From positions 20,942,062 through 21,006,061 of the forward strand of contig OU612074.1 in NCBI GenBank assembly GCA_914767715.1: a DNA stretch of 64,000 bases. The letters run 5' to 3'. The notes beneath the pieces are model-generated. The model saw only the letters and a program-made list of their open reading frames with translations. It searched no databases and was not told where the DNA came from. This document shows, one piece after another, positions 49,263-60,479 of this stretch (within the stretch, counting starts at the first letter, position 1; each line of letters begins with the position of its first letter). The DNA comes from Membranipora membranacea (lineage: Eukaryota > Bryozoa > Gymnolaemata > Cheilostomatida > Membraniporidae). A program made the translations under genes and the position numbers.

Positions 49263-49738
49263 CCCTTTGAAAAAAGCACAGCTAGCTCCCTGCTAGGGTG
49301 GGCTTCATCTAGCAAAGGGTGTGAGTTGAAGAAAGCTGTCCCGATTCTAGCCCTTCCTATAATATTCTTAGTTATTGCCGGCGTCCCCTCGCCTTTGTTG
49401 GCATTAAAGTTGCAGATTTTTCGATTGATCCTCGGTACAATTTCCCACTGCCTCTCCACCATCGGTCTGACAGGGTACATGGGGCATAGCACTACCCCCG
49501 GCATCGCCGACACATACTCTAAGTCATTCTCGTAGATGGCGATGTGCGGCCCCACCGCCGTCCAGCCCCCTCTCTCGAAGATATCCGGGATCCCCAACAC
49601 TATCAACTTGATTCCTTCTCTATTCTCTATCTCTCCCTTTAGCCTGTGCAGCGTTGCCCCTCATCTACATACCTTCCTCGCTCACTCTACTTTTTTATAC
49701 TCAACGATACTGTTTCCAATGATGTGAATCTGTTGCAT
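49244..49738 (-). pseudogene. SGNH hydrolase-like protein, with two in-frame stops (unit 1)
   Basis: From an ATG at 49738 the frame reads MQQIHIIGNSIVEYKKVE, then two TGA codons about seven codons apart, then GATLHRLK, KLIVLGIPDIFERGG, and near the end LLDEAHPSRELA. These are the four SGNH blocks in order: G-N/D-S, a Gly in block II, G-x-x-D in block III where Asn is usual, and D-x-x-H. About 165 codons in total. The 3' end abuts the truncated transposase exon at ~49262. Both stops recur in unit 2, so they predate the duplication unless the stretch is removed by splicing. Confidence 0.6.
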
Positions 49739-51170
49739 TTTTTTCCCTATCCTATCACTCTATCTACAATAAGAAACGGCCATTAATAATACACATAGTC
49801 CGGGTCTTGTTTCCTTTTTCGCACCAAGATCAGTGCAGAGGGGGGTAAAACACCCTCCCGGTATATACGGGATCAGGTTTGAAAGGGTAAACACTCACTG
49901 ATTTAATATCAAACTATTGAATTACAATATTTACAATAAAGAAATGAATGGTATTTAATAAAAGAAAAGTGAGAGTTGCCTTTCCTGTCTTTCTGCGTCT
50001 CTGCGTCGTCCCCTCACTCAGTCCCCTGAGCGTCTCTGTCTCCCCTGATCTCATCCAGCTGTCTTCTGTATCTTTCCTCATTCTCTCAACTATTTCAACT
50101 CAATTATCTAGTTGTCATTAAGGTGGGGAAGCAATGGTTTTCTCGTTAGAAATTAGTACAAACAGACAACGAATTTGTAGCAAGTTATTTCAAGTAGCCT
50201 CTATTTGTAGAAAATTAGTTTGCTATAAATAAGTTAATACTTGGTAGCATAATCACAAATAATGTCTAATAGTCAAATACTAGATAACATCAATAAACAT
50301 CAATTACATACAGAATACATACAAGTCTACGTTGTCTAGTTGGCTCAGACAGTTTATATACAACATCTGGTACAGCTCCTAGTGCAGTGGGTTACCACTG
50401 GAAGTGACACACATCACCAACATAAGTTTTTGAACTAACATCAAGATTGAGTGTTGATGTCAGTCAGTAAATCTAATATTAATAATAATATTGAGTTAAT
50501 TCAAAATTAGGAATTAAGGGTTTTCTCATAATAACTAAGTACAAACAAATACTTGGTAGTCATTGGTACAAATAGAGATCAAATTTGAAAACAAAATATA
50601 TTTCAGGTAGCCTCTATAGTAATAGACAATTATTGCTTGATACTTAGTAGCATAAACACCAATAATATAAAAAAACGCCAAATAATACCAATGAACATCA
50701 ACATTTATTACTTATGGACTTATTTTTGATTTCACATTTATAGTATACAGATTATGGGTGGACATCTCTGCCTCAGCGTTTGAGAGGTAACTTGGATTGT
50801 CACAATATGGTGAAGGGCTGTTCCTTTGCTAACCTTGCTGGTCAATCTTTGGTAGTGACAGCCGTGGTCTGAGACGGCGTGGTGCTATTGGAGACCTTTC
50901 ATCTATTACTGCTGATGTTTTTGTGATTTTATGTCACGCTGTGACAGCTCATACAGACCATCAGTTACAGATCTGAGTAGGTTACCACTGATGTTCCCTA
51001 TCTATGAGTGGGTTACCACTGATATCCAGTATCATGAACTTATATAACTGAGATTTCTCAACGATCATTAATTTTGATAGACAAGATTTACTGATGACCA
51101 TCGTTTTCCTAGTTTTTGTATTCAAGTCACATTTAAAAATGCTGAGTCCACACTCTATTTACCCGTGTAA

Positions 51171-51671
51171 TTAAGTCCTATAATGGAGGGAGAATGTCTT
51201 TGGCGATGGACTGACCACTGACAGCATACTCAACGTACGAAGTACCTTGGAGGGGATTGAGCCACTGAACAAGATCACCGCTGAGAGCAGAACGTGAATG
51301 ATGGGTTTTCTATCATGAAACTGGCTAGTTTCCCAGTATCTTGTTTGGCGGCATTGGCTATTAGGGCATACACGTCGAAACTTTACATATGCTCCTTTTT
51401 TGTTGTGTGTCTCAACGTCACTGTGGCAATAGCAGTAAGGGTCGGAAGAAAGAAGCTCCATAATCTTCTTGTGTGTGACTACATACTTTGGCTCATCATA
51501 ACCAGCGTCACTCTCAGTTAGAATGTAGTCCTTTACACCAAACAGAATATACTGATTGAATGTAAGCCTTCCATTGAATAAGAGAAAGTTGTCTTCTATA
51601 AGAGGATAAGAAGAAATTGTTTTCTTTATAGTATAACCCACTTTAATTTGTGTCATACATGTTATCGGCAT
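51171..51671 (-). pseudogene. Transposase-like cysteine-rich exon (unit 1)
   Basis: A 166-residue open frame: EDNFLLFNGRLTFNQYILFG, ESDAGYDEPKYVVTHKKIME, CYCHSDVETH, CPNSQCRQTRYWETSQ and LLSAVILFSGSIPSKVLRTL. It is the longest uninterrupted version of this exon in the window, but it closes with TAA three codons before the splice-donor position reached by the other copies, so it also looks inactivated. Confidence 0.6.
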
Positions 51672-52120
51672 ATATCTGCACCTCAGATTTGAGGAGATTA
51701 AGGGCTGTAACTTTGCTCATCTTGCTGGTCAACCTTTGGTGTGACAACGTGGTCTGAGTCAGGGTGGTGCTATCGGAGACCTTTCATCTATAACTGTTGA
51801 TGTTTGTGTTATGTCACGCCGTGACAGCTCATACAGACCATCTGGTAAAGATCTGAGTAGGTTACCACTGATGTTCCCTATCTACGTGTGGGTTACCACT
51901 GATGTCCAGTATCTTGAGCTTATTCAACTGAGATCTTCTCAAACATTCCACTTTCTGCAATACTAACACCATTGTTTATTGCCTGGTTCAACCTGAGAGC
52001 GAAAGTGTAGCTCTCAGATCACCTCTACCTTCTTCTGCTGCACATCCATTCTTTTCATTATATGTGCGATGTTCTGCGAAACTTGTTCATTCCATTAGAC
52101 ATGTAGATCTCCTCTATCAC

Positions 52121-52507
52121 TTATGATAGTGATTGAAAATGTTGTAGGTTGTTGAACCTGTTTTGGCGCATAATTTCTTCGTTTTTTTCCATATTCATGC
52201 GAAGACAAAGGCCTGTTCTTTCTATTTTTTTCGTAAGTCCCATGATTCTCCTCTGGATGAATGTTTTTATCATTTCCAGAATAATAGTAGCTAATGCCAG
52301 ACCAGGATTGGCCTCATTTGCAACTTCTCCTTTTCTTAAATACATATTCCTACCTCCTAGTTGCCTCGCGAATACTCCTGCCGTAAGACAGGGAGTCCCT
52401 TCATCCTTTAACGAGTTCAAATGGTATATACAGTTGTTCTGTCTGTTCACCTTGCCCCAGTGATCAGGTGTTGGTGATGTTGGCAGATAGATTGAACACA
52501 AAATCAC
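52121..52507 (-). pseudogene. SGNH-like middle and C-terminal fragment (unit 1)
   Basis: Reads ILCSIYLPTSPTPDHWGKVN, EGTPCLTAGVFARQLGGRN and NEANPGLALATIILEM. It aligns with the C-terminal half of the ORF at 49244-49606 (EGTP, DEAHPS) but has NEANPG where DEAHPS is expected, losing the putative catalytic Asp and His. A second C-terminal fragment of the same family lies at about 52750-52620. Confidence 0.45.
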
Positions 52508-53851
52508 ATCGGGTCATCATTGCCTCTATCCTCGCCCTTGTGTTTTGTCCTTCCCTACTACCTGGTCCATCTCTCTCTTATCCTTGCTCTCCTGATCTCC
52601 TTAGTCTGTTTCCTATGAAATTTGTTTAATGTTTCTGACATTGTACTAGCTAAATGGGCTTCATCCAGTAGTTTCTCCTTCCTAAAGTGTAGTTTGCTGC
52701 TACCATGTTGCCTTCCAAATATTCCCGCTGTGAGGCAGGGAGTCCAATCGTCTTTCTCAGATTTTACGTTGCATATTATTATACATACCTAGCCAACCGG
52801 CAAGTGCTGGTGAATAATTAAATTCGTTTCCAATATAAAGTAACAAAATAATGATAACATGGAGAATGTACATAGAAAATGATGCTAAGTTGATGACTTA
52901 AATGATTTTAACAGATGATAAAAGTATAATGAAGATTGTCACCCTAAAGGAGTTTATAACCACACACTGTTCTGCACTTCACACATCTAACAACTTTCTG
53001 AGTTTTAAAGTCTGTCTCTAGACACTGCTCGTAATAGTAGTGACCATATGGTAACACGAGAGGCAATGTGTGAGAGTAGATTTAGGACAGCACACGATTG
53101 CATGAATGGAAACGTTTAAAATCTAATGAAGCAGATAAACTATCCTGATCAGGATCATAGCACCTGCCTATTAATTTATGAAAGTAGTTTCATCATCAAG
53201 GGTATGCTTACCAATAGTTCTAAATGCCTCCTTTTAGTCAAACATGTTACTTATTTGAGTGGAGTGTATCCATTTTTCCTGCCTTACTCTTTCCAATTAC
53301 AGTGACAGGAATGAGCTGCTGATTACGAGTTGCCCGCAGTAGAAGTAACTTGGTATCTATTTCTCTTTGTCAAACACGCTTCTTCTTAAAGCTTGAAGTG
53401 AATCTTGAAAATTTCAGTAAAATTTTAGTAAGGAATCATGGAATAAACAAATAAATAAACATCTGTATGATATGAACATTTGACCAAGTTTAATTATTTA
53501 TATCCGATTGGAATACTCAATGTTTGTTTTACTTACTGGTTGCAAGGGAGCGCGTAGATATATATACGCTGCATCAGTAAGGATGTCAGCTAATATCTGT
53601 TTTTTTTCTTAAATTGTAAGTCATAGCTGTGTACACTTTTCTGAGAGGAAATCTCTTCGCACCCTTCGAATATACCATACCGAGCTATGGGGTCCTATTT
53701 TGCTCTGAAGTATAGTAAACAAAGATGATTGTCGGAGTATTTTATTACATAACAACAACAGGGTACAAAACTGATTGATAACATACAAAATAGACTGTGG
53801 ATAAGAGATCATTAGTGCTGGCAGTAAACTTGTGTATTTTCACCCAATAAT

Positions 53852-54095
53852 TTATTGTATACCAAGCGGGTTCTGGATTTTGATAAAGAATAATGCGTTT
53901 GGATAATCCACAAATCTCCTTTAGACCGCCCTCGAGCAGTTCTTATTATGGTCAATGAGAGCCAGCTGAACTCTAGTGTTGTAGCTAATCGTAATCCACC
54001 TGTTTGCTTACACAGGCCAAAAACAATGAGTGTAGCACTTCTATTTCCCTGTGTTGGACTTAGTATGTGCAGAGCCTTAGCTGATCCATGCACTT
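53852..54095 (-). pseudogene. Transposase-like C-terminal exon, broken (unit 2)
   Basis: Near-identical to 49019-49262 and with the same disruptions. The frame 53812-54093 is an overlapping shifted frame. Confidence 0.6.
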
Positions 54096-54571
54096 CCCTT
54101 TGAAAAAAGCACAGCTAGCTCCCTGCTAGGGTGGGCTTCATCTAGCAAACAGTGTGAGTTGAAGAAAGCTGTCCCGATTCTAGCCCTTCCTATAATATTC
54201 TTAGTTATTGCCGGCGTCCCCTCGCCTTTGTTGGCATTAAAGTTGCAGATTTTTCGATTGATCCTCAGTACAATTTCCCACTGCCTCTCCACCATCGGTT
54301 TGACAGGGTACATGGGGCATAGCACTACCCCCGGCATTGCCGACACATACTCTAAGTCATTCTCGTAGATGGCGATGAGCGGCCCCACCGCCGTCAAGCC
54401 CCCTCTCTCAAAGATATCCGGGATCCCCAACACTATCAACTTGATTCCTTCTCTATTCTCTATCTCTCCCTTTAGCCTGTGCAGCGTTGCCCCTCATCTA
54501 CATACCTTCCTCGCTCACTCTACTTTTTTATACTCAACGATACTGTTTCCAATGATGTGAATCTGTTGCAT
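54077..54571 (-). pseudogene. SGNH hydrolase-like protein, with two in-frame stops (unit 2)
   Basis: Near-identical to 49244-49738, differing by a few residues (for example GGL for GGW after IFER, and SHCLLDEAHPS for SHPLLDEAHPS). The DEAHPS and GIPDI motifs are kept, as are both TGA codons. Confidence 0.6.
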
Positions 54572-56027
54572 TTTTTTCCCTATCCTATCACTCTATCTAC
54601 AATAAGAAACGGCCATTAATAATACACATAGTCCGGGTCTTGTTCCCTTTTTCGCACCAAGATCAGTGCAGAGGGGGGGGGGGGGTAAAACACCCTCCCG
54701 GTATATACGGGATCAGGTTTGAAAGGGTAAACACTCACTGATTTAATATCAAACTATTGAATTACAATATTTACAATAAAGTAATGAATGGTATTTAATA
54801 AAAGAAAAGTGAGAGTTGCCTTTCCTGTCTTTCTGCGTCTCTGCGTCGTACCCTCACTCAGTCCCCCTGAGCGTCTCTGTCTCCCCTGATCTCATCCAGC
54901 TGTCTTCTGTATCTTTCCTCATTCTCTCAACTACCTCAACTCAATTATCTAGTTGTCATAAAAGTGGGGAAGCAATGGTTTTCTCGTTAGAAATTAGTAC
55001 AAACAGACAACGAATTTGTAGCAAGTTATTTCAAGTAGCCTCTATTTGTAGAAAATTAGTTTGCTATAAATAAGTTAATACTTGGTAGCATAAAACCAAA
55101 TGATGTCTAATAGTCAAATACCAGATAACATCAATAAACATCAATAACATACAGAATACATTCAAGTCTACGTTGTCTAGTTGGCTCAGACAGTTTATAT
55201 ACAACATCCGGTACAGCTCCTAGTGCAGTGGGTTACCACTGGAAGTGACACACATCACCAACATAAGTTTTTGAACTAACATCAAGATTGAGTGTTGATG
55301 TCAGTCAGTAAATCTAATATTAATAATAATATTGAGTTAATTCAAAATTAGGAATTAAGGGTTTTCTCATAATAACTAAGTACAAAATAACAAATACTTG
55401 GTAGTCATTGGTACAAATAGAGATCAAATTTGAAAACAAAATATATTTCAGGTAGCCTCTATAGTAATAGACAATTATTGCTTGATACTTAGTAGCATAA
55501 ACACCAATAACATAAAAAACGCCAAATAATACCAATGAACATTTATTATTTGTGGACTTATTTTTGATTTCACATTTATAGTATACAGATTATGGGTGGA
55601 CATCTCTGCCTCAGCGTTTGAGAGGTAACTTGGATTGTCACAATATGGTGAAGGGCTGTTCCTTTGCTAACCTTGCTGGTCAATCTTTGGGAGTGACAGC
55701 CGTGGTCTGAGACGGCGTGGTGCTATTGGAGACCTTTCATCTATTACTGCTGATGTTTTTGAGATTTTATGTCACGCTGTGACAGCTCATCCAGACCATC
55801 AGATACAGATCTGAGTAGGTTACCACTGATGTTCCCTATCTATGAGTGGGTTACCACTGACGTTCCCTATCCATGAGTGGGTTACCACTGATATCCAGTA
55901 TCTTGAGCTTATTTAACTGAGATTTCTCAATGATCATTAATTTTGATAGACAAGATTTACTGATGACCATCGTTTTCCTAGTTTTTGTATTCAAGTCACA
56001 TTTGAAAATGCTGAGTCCACACTCTAT

Positions 56028-56535
56028 TTACCCGTGTACGTAAGTCCTATGATGTAGGAAGAATGTGTTTGGCGATGGACTGACCACTGACAGCATACTC
56101 AAAGCACGAAGTACCTTGGAGGGGATGGAGCCACTGAACAAGATCGCCACTGAGAGCAGAAGGTGAATGTTGGGTTTTCTGAATCTGGCTAGTTTCCCAG
56201 TATCTTGTATGGTGGCATTGGCTATTAGAGCACACACGTCGAAACTTTACATATTCTCCTTTGATGTTGTGTGTCTCAACGTCACTGTGGCAATAGCAGT
56301 AAGGGCCGGAAGAAAGAAGCTCCATAATCTTCTTGTGTGTGACTACATACTTCGGTTCATCATAACCAGCGTCACTCTCAGTTAGAATGTAGTCCTCTAC
56401 ACCAAACAGAATATACTGATTGAATGTAAGCCTTCCTTTGAATAAGAGAAAGTTGTCTTCTATAAGAGGATAAGAAGAAATTGTCTTCTTTATAGTATAA
56501 CCCACTTTGATTTGTGTCATACATGTTATCGGCAT
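56028..56535 (-). pseudogene. Transposase-like cysteine-rich exon (unit 2, frameshifted)
   Basis: The frame from 56535 encodes the cysteine-rich half through CSNSQCHHTRYWETSQI. The family sequence then continues in another frame (ORF 56237-56028: RKPNIHLLLSVAILFSGSIP, RALSMLSVVSPSPNTFFLHH). A small deletion at about 56180 relative to unit 1 explains the shift. Confidence 0.6.
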
Positions 56536-56958
56536 ACATCTGCACCTCAGATTTGGGGAGATTAAGGGCTGTAACTTTGCTCACCTTGCTGGTCAACCTT
56601 TGGTGTGACAGCCGTGGTCTGAGACGGCGTGGTGCTATTGGAGACCTTTCATCTATAACTGCTGATGTTTCTGTTATGTCACGCTGTGACAGCTCATACA
56701 GACCATCTGGTAAAGATCTGAGTAGGTTACCACTGATGTTCCCTATCTACGAGTGGGTTACCACTGATATCCAGTATCTTGAGCTTATTCAACTGAGATC
56801 TTCTCAGACATTCCACTTTCTGCAATACTAACACCACTGTTTATTACCTGGTTCAACCTGAGAGCTCAGTTTAGCTCTCAGATCACCTCTACCTTCTTCC
56901 GCAGCACATCCATTCTTTTCATTATATGTGCGATGTTCTGCGAAACTTGTTCATTCCA

Positions 56959-57620
56959 TTAGACATGTAGATCCCCTCTATCAGTTTTGATAGTGATTGA
57001 AAATGTTATAGGTTGTTGAACCTGTTTTGGCGCAAAATTTCTTCGTTTTTTTTCCATATTCATGTGAATACAAAGGCCTGTTCTTTCTAATTTTTTCATA
57101 AGTCCCATGATTCTGCTCTGGATGAATGTTTTTATCATTTCCAGACTAATAGTAGCTAATGCCAGACCAGGATTGGCCTCATTTGCAACTTTTCCTTTTC
57201 TGAAATACATATTCCTACCTCCTAGTTGCCTCCCAAATACCCCTGCCATAAGACAGGGAGTCTCATTATCCTTTAACGAGTTCAAATGGTATATACAGTT
57301 GTTCAGTCTGTTCACTTTGCCCCAGTGATCAGGTGTTGGTGATGTTGGCGGATAGATTGAACACAAAATCACATCGGGTCATCATTGCCTCTATCCTCGC
57401 CCTTGTGTTTTGTCCTTCCCTACTTCCTGGTCCATCTCTCTCTTATCCTTGCTCTCCTGATCTCCTTAGTCTGTTTCTTATGAAATTTGTTTAATGTTTC
57501 TGACATTGTACTAGCTAAATGGGCTTTATCCAGTAGTTTCTCGTTCCTAAAGTATAGTTTGCTGCTATCCTGTTGCCTTCCAAATATTCCCGCTGTGAGG
57601 CAGGAAGTCCCATCATCTTT
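56959..57620 (-). pseudogene. Two SGNH-like fragments (unit 2)
   Basis: The C-terminal piece at 57620-57430 reads DGTSCLTAGIFGRQQDSSKL then LLDKAHLAST and a stop. A second piece at 57372-56959 reads ILCSIYPPTSPTPDHWGKVN, MAGVFGRQLGGRN and NEANPGLALATISLEM. Two adjacent TGA codons lie just upstream of the second piece. Neither is a complete gene. Confidence 0.45.
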
Positions 57621-57652
57621 CTCAGATTATACGTTGCATATTAATATACATA

Positions 57653-60100
57653 CCTAGCCAACCGGCAAGTGCTGGTGAATAATTTAATTTATTTCTAATA
57701 TAAAGTAATGAAATAATGATAACATGGAGAATGTACATAGACAATGATACTAAGTTGATGACCTCAATGATTTAAACAGATGATAAAAGTATTGTTAATT
57801 CTGTCCTCCTAAGGGAGTTTCCAGCCAGACACTGTTCTGCACTTCACAGATCTGACGACTTTCTGAGTTTTAAAGTCAGACTCCAGACACAGCTCACAAT
57901 AGTAGTGACCATATGGTAACACGAGAGGCAATGTGTGAGAGTAGATTTAGGACAGCACTCAATATTATGAATGGAAATTTTTCAAAGCTTATGAAGCAAA
58001 TTAACTATCGATGATCATTTTCACAGCACGTACCTTTTGATTTATGAAAGTAGTTTCATCGTCAAGGGTATGCTTACCACCAGGCGATTATAGTCGGAAG
58101 CCTCAGTTTTCAATGCCTCCTTTTTAGTCAAACATGTTACTTAGGTGGGTGGAGCGTATCCAATTTTCCTGCCTTACTTTTCCCTATGACAGTGACAGGA
58201 ATGAGCCGCTGATTATCACGTACTCTACGAGATGCCCACAGTAGAAGTAACTTGGTATCAATTGCTCTTTGTAAAACACACTTCGTCTAAAAGTGAATCT
58301 TGAAAATCTCAGCAAAATTTTAGTAAGGAATCATGTAATAAACAAATAAATAAACATCTGTATCATATTTACATTTGACTTAGTATAAATATTTTTATCT
58401 GATTGGAATACTCAATATTTGTTTTACTTACTGGCTGCAAGGGGGCGCCTAGATATAATATATTTATATTATGCTCGCTGCATCAGTAAGGATGTCAGGT
58501 AATATCTGTTTTTTTTCTGAAATTGTAAGTCTTAGCTGTGTACACTCTTCTGAGACGGAATCTCTTCGCACCCTTTGAATATACCATACCGGGCTTTAGG
58601 GTTCTATGTTGCTCTGTAGTATAATAAACAAAGATGATTGTCGGAGTATGTTATTACATTACAACAGTGTACAAAACTGATTGATGACATACAAACAAGA
58701 CTGCTGACAAGATATATTTAGTGCTGACGTTGAATTTTTGTTTTTCCCAATTATTCAGTGTATACCAAGGGTTTGGTTCTGGACTTTGATGAAAAAATTT
58801 GCGTTGAGAAAAATGCAACAAAATTCTTGATGGGTGCCACTAACTGCTTGCTGACATAGGCAAGGAACAGAATGCAGAACCTCCAACTTTCCTGTATGAA
58901 CCCCGTGAGTGCAGAGCCTGAGTTGGTCCAGGAATGGCTTAGACTGGATGTGTTGAACTAACACCTGATGTGCCGCATCTCCAGCTTTGAGAAACTTCAC
59001 TTCTCTCTCCTCATTACTGCAAAATAGATATTGAATCAGATGATTAGTATTACACAGATAAGACAATAAGAAAATAATTGAAAGTTAACCATTACAATAG
59101 AGATACACCCAAAAGACACATGAACTTCTTGACCATTAGATCCTTCCTATAAACTGCAAACTCATTTGGAGTTATCAATGCTAAATGGTTTTAATGGTTA
59201 TTTGTCAACCAGGGACTTTCTTTATAGAATTATGTATCCAAGCAAAATGAAGACCGTACAAACCAGCCTTTTCATCTCTAGCTGTTTTTTGCAACTGTTC
59301 CAAGCAAAGCAGCAGCCATGCATTTATTAGTGAGAAGACAAATAAGTGTGAATTGAACTCACTCGGATAGTTGAGGATGAGCACATTTGGTCAACAGCTC
59401 CTGTCCTGGAAAATCAGCGTGTCTGTTAGTAACATAGAAGATTATGCTGAGGACCATCTCCCTCAGTTTCTTTTCGTCCCCCTCGCAACTAGCAGCACTC
59501 CACCTAACATGGTTTGTGAGGTGTTGGATCAAGTCAGTCAGAGCTCTAGATGCCTGATTGAAAAAGATAAAAGAAACTCTCATCTTGTATGCCAGCGTTG
59601 GGATGCAGCTGTCAATAGTTGTGTGTTTATTCTATATCGCTGCCACTGACACGCCGACATTACAGTTACACAATCTGTATGACGCCTTGACCACACCATC
59701 TTCATGCGTAATAATTTCATAGGTTTTGAATAGGTATTGGTTGAGGAATTTAGTTCTGTGTTTTTTTTTTGAATAATGTTTTCAATATCAATGTAGTACA
59801 TCACATGATATGTAGCGGGAATATAATGTACTCACAGCAGTTTTAGCTTTTTTGGCAAGGTTTTTGCCAAGATTCTTGCACAAATTCCAAACATCTAGGC
59901 CATGTTTGACTGCTGTCTCCAATCTCATGTAGTCAAGGATCGACAGATTCCCATCTGTGGTCACTGATTTGAGGTCGAACCGCTTCTTGGCAGCTTGGTT
60001 TAAGGTTACAAAAGCTTCCTTCTCACTGGCAACAGCTGATGACCTAGTGGCCGTCTCTACAGTGAGGTTATGTGTCACCTTTCCACTAGCCTTCAAAACA
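57653..60100. repeat. Tandem array, unit 3 (partial, less decayed)
   Basis: From the third anchor copy this follows units 1 and 2 to about 58740. It then contains the complete C-terminal transposase exon and the two exons before it, where units 1 and 2 instead have the SGNH-like ORF fused to a shortened exon. Confidence 0.75.
58755..60090 (-). CDS. Transposase-like protein, C-terminal three exons (open, partial gene)
   Basis: Exons 60090-59836, 59553-59363 and 59016-58755 have consensus splice sites; phases 0 and 2 join without a break into 235 codons ending in TGA. Key stretches are SVTTDGNLSILDYMRLE, VKHGLDVWNLCKNLGKNLAK, LTDLIQHLTNHVRWSAASCE, VTNRHADFPG, CAHPQLSDNEEREVKFLKAG, LRLCTHGVHTGKLEVLHS and FFIKVQNQTLGIH. 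The order (acidic 'TTDGN', then 'DVWN..KN', then 'CEGD', then 'HTGKLEVLHS') resembles a DDE-like, transposase-derived family that is multi-copy in fish, cnidarian and sponge genomes. Assignment to a named superfamily (possibly Kolobok) is inference. N-terminal exons are expected upstream; a candidate lies at 60715-60890, but no intact cysteine-rich exon is present in between. It could be domesticated, or simply the youngest copy. Confidence 0.6.
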
Positions 60101-60479
60101 AAATTTAAAAAATTAATATAACAACAATATAGAGACCCTTGACTTTCTCACAAACAAGCACATAAATCTGGTTTTACTATTACTAATGAGATTGTGTAAA
60201 ATATAATCTGTATTGTGAATGTGATATTGAATGTGAGTTAGACAGCAGAAGGGTAGAAATCAAACTCAGGGGTTCTAAAAATCTTTTGTGTTTGACTGTA
60301 TGGATTTGTAAAGATTGTTTACCAAGCTCAGGTCTTACTGCATCTGCTCGGAGTATATCTGTTGGGAATTATTATTATCGCTTTATTTATGCTGTGGTGT
60401 TACGCTGCCTGTTATGTACATATCACAGAATATGTTGAATACTGTACACTGCTAAACAAAGACTTTTTGTGTAAGATAA

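Larger units (their letters stand above)
47956..52787. repeat. Tandem array, unit 1 (full, 4.83 kb)
   Basis: Defined by successive occurrences of the anchor CCTAGCCAACCGGCAAGTGC at 47956 and 52788. About 48200-50220 is almost identical to 53030-55070 in unit 2, with rare substitutions and one G-tract length change, while the remainder is more diverged. On the minus strand it carries SGNH-like pieces, a cysteine-rich transposase exon and a truncated transposase C-terminus. Confidence 0.9.
52788..57652. repeat. Tandem array, unit 2 (full, 4.87 kb)
   Basis: Bounded by the anchor CCTAGCCAACCGGCAAGTGC at 52788 and 57653. Same gene order as unit 1. A G-tract at about 54677 is several bases longer than its unit 1 counterpart (~49839), and three rather than two minisatellite copies lie at ~55815. 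Confidence 0.9.

Noticed and set aside
49022-49727. Plus-strand frames 49022-49270, 49326-49535, 49536-49727 and their unit 2 twins
   Set aside because: They lie opposite the SGNH and transposase remnants, repeat only because the unit repeats, and have no family resemblance.
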